A DNA stretch of 9,768 nucleotides, taken from contig JACDAS010000019.1 of NCBI GenBank assembly GCA_013695295.1, forward strand, positions 1 to 9,768, in the 5' to 3' direction. The notes beneath the pieces are model-generated. The model was given only the letters and a program-made list of their open reading frames with translations, was not told where the DNA came from and ran no database searches. A program made the position numbers and the translations under genes. Origin of the DNA: Actinomycetota bacterium. GTDB taxonomy: Bacteria > Actinomycetota > Thermoleophilia > Gaiellales > Gaiellaceae. Position 1 is the stretch's first letter. Every line of letters begins with the position of its first letter. This document shows positions 5,756-9,768 of this stretch, piece by piece.

Positions 5756-6582
5756 CGCGGATCCTCGGGCGGGTCGTCTCCTACGTCGTCCTCGCCCTGA
5801 TCGCGGTGATCGGCATCGCGCCGTTTCTCTACCTGCTGGTGATCTCGTTCAAGAACAGGCTCGACGTGCTCGAGGTGCCGCCGTCGCTCGACTTCCACTG
5901 GGCGGACATCAGCGCCAACTACCACACGGTCATCCACGACCAGAAGTTCCCGACCTTCATCCTCAACTCGATCGTGGTCACGGGCGCCTCGACGACGATC
6001 GCGCTCCTGCTCGGCGTCCCCGCCGCCTACGCCTTCTCGCGTCTTCGTTTCCGCGGTCGCGACACGTGGTCGTCGACGATCCTGAGCTTCCGCTTCATGC
6101 CGCCGGTCGCGGTCGCGATCCCGATCTACCTGCTCGTGCGGCAGCTCGGCTTCCTGAACAGCTACCTGGGGCTGATCCTCCCCTACGTCGCGTTCACGCT
6201 GCCGCTCGTCGTCTGGATCATGATCGGATTCTTCGACGAGATCCCCCGCGAGATCGACGACGCTGCGCTCGTGGACGGCTGCACCCGGGCGAGCGTGCTC
6301 TTCCGCGTGATGCTGCCCCTCGTCCGCCCCGGGATCATGGTCGCGGCCACCTTCGGCGTCATCTTCATCTGGAACGAGTTCCTGGTCGGGCTCTACATCA
6401 TCAACTCGCAGGAGCGCGAGACGATCCCGATCGCCGCCTCGGCGCTCCTGACCGTGGAGAGCCCGATCGACTGGAACCTCGCCGCCGTCGTCGGCGTGCT
6501 GACGACGATCCCGATCCTGATCTTCTCGGCCTTCGCGCAGCGCTACATCGTCCGTGGCATGACTGCGGGAGCCGTCCGATGA
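5752..6582 (+). CDS. Sugar-type ABC transporter permease 2 (MalG/UgpE-like)
   Basis: 276 residues from GTG 5752, overlapping the previous stop by 4 bases with GGGAGGAG (5739-5746) just upstream. The first helix (8-33) is followed by a periplasmic loop ending in the family-typical NYHTVI and FILNSIVVTGASTTIALLLG (69-88). YAFSRLRFRG, the MPPVAVAIPIYLL stretch, and an EAA loop (IPREIDDAALVDG, 164-176, then LPLVRPGI) identify it as the MalG-type partner. The C-terminus QRYIVRGMTAGAVR is characteristic. No ATP-binding gene follows; a shared MsmX/UgpC-like ATPase encoded elsewhere would be needed. The next gene starts 19 bases downstream. Confidence 0.92.
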   Translation: MTRILGRVVSYVVLALIAVIGIAPFLYLLVISFKNRLDVLEVPPSLDFHWADISANYHTVIHDQKFPTFILNSIVVTGASTTIALLLGVPAAYAFSRLRFRGRDTWSSTILSFRFMPPVAVAIPIYLLVRQLGFLNSYLGLILPYVAFTLPLVVWIMIGFFDEIPREIDDAALVDGCTRASVLFRVMLPLVRPGIMVAATFGVIFIWNEFLVGLYIINSQERETIPIAASALLTVESPIDWNLAAVVGVLTTIPILIFSAFAQRYIVRGMTAGAVR

Positions 6583-6591
6583 ACTCCGACC

Positions 6592-6599
6592 GGAGGTGA
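6592..6599 (+). promoter_or_regulatory. Ribosome binding site choosing the M24 gene start
   Basis: GGAGGTGA is a full complement to the anti-Shine-Dalgarno core and sits 5 bases (from GGAGG) before ATG 6602. An in-frame GTG at 6596 is part of this site itself and is therefore unlikely to be the start. Confidence 0.8.
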
Positions 6600-6601
6600 C
6601 C

Positions 6602-7795
6602 ATGCCAGGCGACGACCGCGTGTCCCAACTGCAGGCGGCGATGGCCGAGAACGACGTCGACGCCGTTGTCCTGCGCCTGGCGGAGAATGTCGTTCTCGTC
6701 ACCGGCTGGTACGTCCAGATCCCTGGGCTCGGCCTCGTCGTCGTGCCACGCGAGGGGGCCGCGTCGCTGCTCGTGCCGGACTACGAGGCCGACGAGGCCG
6801 CGGGCGTCTGGACGGGTGACGTTCGCACCTTCCCCGCGATTCGAAACGACGGCCCGCCGACCGGCGGTGCCATCCAGGCGCTGCTCGAGGGGCTCGCGGC
6901 CGAGCACGGCGTCCGCGGCGGGGTCGTCGGCTTCGAGGGCAGCTTCGAGACGATCGCCCCCGCCTCGCTGGCTGGGGAGCCGAACGCGGTCGGCCTGCCG
7001 ACCCAGGCCCTGCTGCGCGAGACGTTCGCGGCCGAGCGCCTCACGGACGTGACCGAGACGCTCGAGTCGATGCGCGCGATCAAGTCGGAGCGCGACCTCG
7101 ACCGCCTGCGCACGGTGAACGAGGTGGCGTTGATCGGCCTCGAGGCCTTCAAGGAGCGAGCCGTGCCGGGCAAGAGCGAGGTGGAGATCATGGCCGCGGT
7201 CGAGGCCGCCGTCTGCGCGCGCGGGCACGGACACCGTGGAGCTCGCGTCGTCCGCGCCTACGCCACCGTCTACTCGGGCCCCGACCTCGCAGCGGGCTGG
7301 CAGTACTTCCGCTCCCGCACGCGGGTCGTCGAGCGAGGCGACGTCGTGATGCTCGAGCTGGGCACGGTCGCCGACGGCTACTGGAGCGACCACACCCGGA
7401 CCGTCGTCGCCGGCCAGGCGGGCGCCGCGCAGCGGGAGGCCTACGGCGCGATGCGCGCTGCCTCCTCCGCGGCCTTCGCGGCCGCCGTTCCCGGCGCCAC
7501 GGGTGGCGAGGTCGACCGCGCCGCGCGCGAGACCTGCACGGCGGCGGGCTTCACGCAGTTCCCGCACCACACCGGCCACGGCGTCGGCTTCCGCTACCAC
7601 GAGTCGCGCCCCCAGCTCGTCCCCGGCGGCACCGACGTCCTCGCCGCGGGGATGGTCGTCGTCAGCGAGCCGGGGATCTATGCACCGGAGCTCCACGGGG
7701 GCTTCCGCCACGAAGACGACGCGGTCGTGACCGCGGACGGGGCCGTCCCGCTCGTGACCACGGACTACGGTCTCGACGCGGGGGAGGGAGCATGA
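6602..7795 (+). CDS. M24-family (creatinase/aminopeptidase P fold) hydrolase
   Basis: 397 residues from ATG 6602. An N-terminal creatinase-like domain (about 1-160) is followed by an M24 pita-bread domain opening at MRAIKSERDLDRLR (157-170). Metal-ligand positions, by comparison with the D-D-H-E-E set of aminopeptidase P: Glu252 (LELG), Asp263 (SDHTRT), His326 (TGHGVG), Glu356 (SEPGIY) and Glu371 (RHEDD). The spacing 252-263 equals the canonical 11, so the first ligand is Glu instead of Asp. HHTGHGVGFRYHESRP (322-337) is well preserved. The family includes Xaa-Pro peptidases, creatinase, ectoine hydrolase and the DMSP lyase DddP, so the fold does not fix the reaction. Set between a solute transporter and an SDR in one operon, it is more likely to cleave an imported small molecule than peptides (inference). 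Its stop overlaps the next ATG (ATGA). Confidence 0.85.
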   Translation: MPGDDRVSQLQAAMAENDVDAVVLRLAENVVLVTGWYVQIPGLGLVVVPREGAASLLVPDYEADEAAGVWTGDVRTFPAIRNDGPPTGGAIQALLEGLAAEHGVRGGVVGFEGSFETIAPASLAGEPNAVGLPTQALLRETFAAERLTDVTETLESMRAIKSERDLDRLRTVNEVALIGLEAFKERAVPGKSEVEIMAAVEAAVCARGHGHRGARVVRAYATVYSGPDLAAGWQYFRSRTRVVERGDVVMLELGTVADGYWSDHTRTVVAGQAGAAQREAYGAMRAASSAAFAAAVPGATGGEVDRAARETCTAAGFTQFPHHTGHGVGFRYHESRPQLVPGGTDVLAAGMVVVSEPGIYAPELHGGFRHEDDAVVTADGAVPLVTTDYGLDAGEGA

Positions 7796-8592
7796 GCGCC
7801 GGCCCGATCATCCCGAGCGGCTACGTGTCGACCCTGTTCTCGCTCGAGGGGCGCGTCGCCGCCGTCACCGGCGGCGCCAGCGGGCTCGGCGTCGCCATGG
7901 CTGCCGGGCTTGCGCAGGCCGGGGCGGAGATCGCCGTGCTCGACGTGCGAGAGGATGCAGCCGCCGCCGCCGCGGCGGCGATCGAGCGCGACGGGGGGCG
8001 CGCCGTCCCGATGGCCGTCGACGTCACCGACAGGACGGCTGTCGACGCCGTCGCCGACCGCGTCGTTCGGGAGCTCGGGCGGGTCGACATCCTCGTGAAC
8101 AGCGCCGGGACGGCCTTCCGCAGCCCGGCGGAGGACTTCCCGGAGGAGGAGTTCGACCGCATCATCGCGCTCAACCTGAAGGGCACCTACCTGCCCTGCC
8201 AGGCCTTCGGACGCAAGCTGCTCGCCGCCGGCAAGGGCAGCATCGTCAACGTCGCCTCGATCGGCGGCTTCATCGCCTACCCGCACGCCTCGGCCTACCT
8301 GTCTTCGAAGGGCGGGGTCGTGCAGCTGACGCGCGGGCTCGCGCTCGAGTGGGTAAGCCGCGGCGTCCGGGTCAATGCGATCGCGCCGACGCTCTTCCGC
8401 ACGCCCCTGACCGAGAAGGTGGGCAAGGTCTCCTCGGTGACGAGTGACTTCATCGTCGCGCGGTTGCCGCGCGAAAGGCGACTCGGCGAGCCGCACGAGG
8501 TCGTGGGCGCGGCCATCTTCCTCGCGAGCGACGCCTCCGCGCTCGTCACGGGGCACACGCTGCCGGTCGACGACGGGTACCTGATCGCGTGA
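7792..8592 (+). CDS. Short-chain dehydrogenase/reductase 2 (NAD-type)
   Basis: 266 residues from ATG 7792, overlapping the M24 stop as ATGA, with GGGGAGGGAG just upstream. The SDR core begins after a lead of about 16 residues: LEGRVAAVTGGASGLG (18-33), Asp51 after the second strand (NAD preference), NSAG (102-105), Asn127, Ser155 and YLSSK (168-172), so the catalytic tetrad N-S-Y-K is complete. The end (LPVDDGYLI) resembles gluconate 5-dehydrogenase/sorbitol-type SDRs. It is only loosely similar to SDR 1 in this window, so the two probably act on different steps or positions. The predicted role is oxidation of a hydroxyl on the imported substrate or on the M24 product. The stop overlaps the GTG of the regulator gene. 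Confidence 0.9.
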   Translation: MSAGPIIPSGYVSTLFSLEGRVAAVTGGASGLGVAMAAGLAQAGAEIAVLDVREDAAAAAAAAIERDGGRAVPMAVDVTDRTAVDAVADRVVRELGRVDILVNSAGTAFRSPAEDFPEEEFDRIIALNLKGTYLPCQAFGRKLLAAGKGSIVNVASIGGFIAYPHASAYLSSKGGVVQLTRGLALEWVSRGVRVNAIAPTLFRTPLTEKVGKVSSVTSDFIVARLPRERRLGEPHEVVGAAIFLASDASALVTGHTLPVDDGYLIA

Positions 8593-9425
8593 GCGGCGGC
8601 GTCGACGCGACGGTCTCCCGCCTGCGCGAGGTCGGCCTCTCGCTCTACGAGGCGCGGATCTACGTCGGGCTGCTCCGAAACGGGGCGCAGAACGGCAACG
8701 AGCTCTCGAAGACGTCGGGCGTCCCCTCCTCGAAGGTCTACTCGACCCTCGAGAAGATGATCGGCGAGGGTCTCGTCCATTCGATCAAGCGGGGCACGGC
8801 GACGCAGTTCGTCTGTATCTCGCCGGGCGAGCTCGCAGCGCGCCTGCGCAGGCAGTTCAACGACCCGATCGACTACCTGGAGCGGGCGCTGCCGCCGCTC
8901 GCGGCCTCGGAGCCGGCGGAGCCCTTCCTGAGCGTCAGCGGCCTGCCGGCGATCCTCGAGACGGTGTGCGCGATCGTCGAGGCGGCGGAGCGGGAGCTGC
9001 ACCTGTCGCTCTGGGCCGACGACGTCGAGACGCTGCGCCGCCCGCTCGCGGCCGCGGTCGAGCGGGGGGTGAGCGTCTTCGGGATGCTCTACGGGCGCGA
9101 CGAGGAGCCGCCTGCGGGCTCGTGGACCCGGCACAGCTACGAGGAGATCGTCGCAAACCGGATCGGCGGGCGGATGCTGACGGCCGTGGCGGACGCGCGC
9201 GAGGCCCTGATCGCGCTCGTTCCCCGGAGCGGCGACGCGAGCGGCGTCCGCACGCGCAGCCCCGTGCTGACGCTGATCGTGCAGGAGTACCTGCACCACG
9301 ACGTGGTGCTCCAGCGCGCCCAGATCAACATCGGCTTCGACGAGTGGGACCGCTGGTGGCAGGCGGACCCGGACCTCCGGACGGCGATCCTGGGGTCGGC
9401 GCTCGAACAGCACGCCGGTGGCTGA
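8589..9425 (+). CDS. TrmB-family transcriptional regulator
   Basis: 278 residues from GTG 8589 (GTGA overlap with SDR 2). The N-terminal winged helix reads LREVGLSLYEARIYVGLLRNG (12-32), then ELSKTSGVPSSKVYSTLEKMIGEGLV (38-63); the VPSSKVYSTLEKM helix is the TrmB-type recognition helix. After a linker (about 85-115) a C-terminal sensor domain follows, with AERELHLSLWADDVETLRRPLAAAVERGVSVFGMLYG, as in TrmB-type effector domains with a phospholipase-D-like fold. Archaeal TrmB proteins bind sugars through this part and control sugar transport and central carbon genes. Here it closes the transporter operon, and TACT/AGTA sites lie in the three promoters around it, so it is the prime candidate for their control. 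Whether it represses or activates is not visible; operators inside the promoter favour repression. Confidence 0.88.
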   Translation: MSGGVDATVSRLREVGLSLYEARIYVGLLRNGAQNGNELSKTSGVPSSKVYSTLEKMIGEGLVHSIKRGTATQFVCISPGELAARLRRQFNDPIDYLERALPPLAASEPAEPFLSVSGLPAILETVCAIVEAAERELHLSLWADDVETLRRPLAAAVERGVSVFGMLYGRDEEPPAGSWTRHSYEEIVANRIGGRMLTAVADAREALIALVPRSGDASGVRTRSPVLTLIVQEYLHHDVVLQRAQINIGFDEWDRWWQADPDLRTAILGSALEQHAGG

Positions 9426-9432
9426 GCCCTGC

Positions 9433-9462
9433 TTGACGCCTGTACTCCCGCAGTAGTAGCGT
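9433..9462 (+). promoter_or_regulatory. Promoter P3 for the aldehyde dehydrogenase gene
   Basis: TTGACG (9433-9438), 18-base spacer, TAGCGT (9457-9462); TAGTAG (9454-9459) is an alternative -10 with a short 15-base spacer. It begins 8 bases after the regulator stop. Predicted transcription start is near 9466-9470, only a few bases before ATG 9473, so the transcript would be almost leaderless. Confidence 0.55.
9443..9458. promoter_or_regulatory. Operator-like palindrome O3, TACT-N8-AGTA
   Basis: The 16-mer TACTCCCGCAGTAGTA starts 4 bases after the -35 and overlaps the -10 region, nearly the same geometry as at P2 (3 bases). Half-sites are TACT (9443-9446) and AGTA (9455-9458). It lies directly downstream of the TrmB-family gene, between it and the aldehyde dehydrogenase gene. 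Confidence 0.6.
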
Positions 9463-9472
9463 GACGGGCGCC

Positions 9473-9768
9473 ATGGACGCGGCAACGGCAGTGCAGACGT
9501 CCGCGGCGCGACCCTTCCTCCTGGGCGGCGACGCCACCGGCTCCTCGGAATCGCGCGACGTCGTCTACCCGTACGACGGCTCGGTCGCCGCCACCGTCGC
9601 GCTCGCCGACGCGGATGCTTCCGAAGAGGCCCTGGCACTCGCCACGGCCGCGCGCGAGGGGGTGGCCGAGCTGGCCCCGTTCGAGCGAGCCGCGATCTTG
9701 CTCGCCACCGCCGAGCTCGTGCTCGGCCGCGCCGAGGAGCTCGCCCGCCAGATCACGCTGGAGACGGG
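9473..9768 (+). CDS. Aldehyde dehydrogenase family protein, N-terminal part
   Basis: From ATG 9473 the frame stays open for 98 codons to the right edge. FLLGGDATGSSESRDVVYPYDGSVAATVALADADASEEALALA (about 15-57), then FERAAILLATAELVLGRAEELARQITLETG (69-98), is the usual start of the NAD(P)-dependent aldehyde dehydrogenase superfamily, ending in the conserved E-T-G of the N-terminal cofactor domain. The catalytic Cys/Glu part lies outside the window, so the substrate class cannot be named. No clear Shine-Dalgarno precedes the ATG (only GACGGGCGCC); an in-frame GTG at 9491 has none either. It has its own promoter with the shared operator and would oxidise an aldehyde produced by the pathway, for example by an SDR or aldolase step (inference). 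Confidence 0.85.
   Translation, partial: MDAATAVQTSAARPFLLGGDATGSSESRDVVYPYDGSVAATVALADADASEEALALATAAREGVAELAPFERAAILLATAELVLGRAEELARQITLET

Noticed and set aside
6596..6598. GTG 6596 as the start of the M24 gene
   Set aside because: It forms part of the GGAGGTGA ribosome site that serves ATG 6602.
6602..7795. Ectoine hydrolase (DoeA/EutD) or creatinase assignment for the M24 gene
   Set aside because: No deacetylase, transaminase or ectoine-type transporter partner is seen, the N-terminal domain does not resemble what I recall of DoeA, and the fold alone does not decide the reaction.
9421..9472. TACT/AGTA repeat at 9443-9458 as a terminator hairpin of the regulator gene
   Set aside because: The arms are only 4 bases with an 8-base loop and no T-run follows; position between -35 and -10 fits an operator far better.
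1..9768. CRISPR array, tRNA/rRNA, insertion sequence or attachment sites
   Set aside because: No regularly spaced repeats, no tRNA-like cloverleaf, no transposase frame and no terminal inverted repeats were seen in reading both strands.

Overview
This is a high-GC (around 70%, estimated by eye) bacterial window. Most starts are GTG, and neighbouring genes usually overlap by 4 bases (GTGA, ATGA or CTGA). Protein style and gene content point to an actinobacterium, perhaps a Thermoleophilia-like lineage (Gaiella/Solirubrobacter group). That placement is inference. The whole window looks like one catabolic locus: import of a small organic substrate, its oxidation, and a dedicated regulator. No gene-free stretch exceeds 300 bases, and no RNA gene, mobile element, CRISPR array or convincing terminator was seen.

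Layout. (1) Positions 1-233, minus strand: the 5' part of an RraA-like (HMG/CHA aldolase-fold) gene that leaves the window on the left. (2) Positions 279-3290, plus strand, divergent from the first: a four-gene operon of a stand-alone lipoyl-domain protein, E1-alpha and E1-beta of a ThDP-dependent 2-oxo acid/acetoin-type dehydrogenase, and an NAD-type short-chain dehydrogenase (SDR) that appears to start at CTG. (3) Positions 3370-9425, plus strand: a second operon of a CUT1-type solute-binding protein, two permeases, an M24-family (creatinase/aminopeptidase-fold) enzyme, a second SDR and a TrmB-family regulator. No ATP-binding subunit is present. (4) From 9473 to the right edge: the N-terminus of an aldehyde dehydrogenase with its own promoter.

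The most interesting signal is regulatory. All three plus-strand promoters carry the same kind of element at the same place, inside the -35/-10 spacer and reaching the -10 region. Two copies fit TACT-N8-AGTA (3305-3320 and 9443-9458, 13 of 16 bases identical). The third (231-246) is weaker but shares the right half and the centre of symmetry, and it also covers the start codon of the divergent RraA-like gene. Operators with TACT/AGTA half-sites are what I recall for archaeal TrmB regulators, and a TrmB-family gene lies in this locus. The simplest reading is one local TrmB regulon tying transporter, SDRs, E1/lipoyl module, RraA-like gene and aldehyde dehydrogenase together.

How the parts may cooperate (inference): the ABC transporter imports a sugar, polyol or related compound; the M24 enzyme and SDRs hydrolyse or oxidise it; an RraA-like aldolase/decarboxylase and the E1-lipoyl module handle a 2-oxo acid or acyloin product; the aldehyde dehydrogenase oxidises an aldehyde. 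The substrate cannot be read from the sequence.
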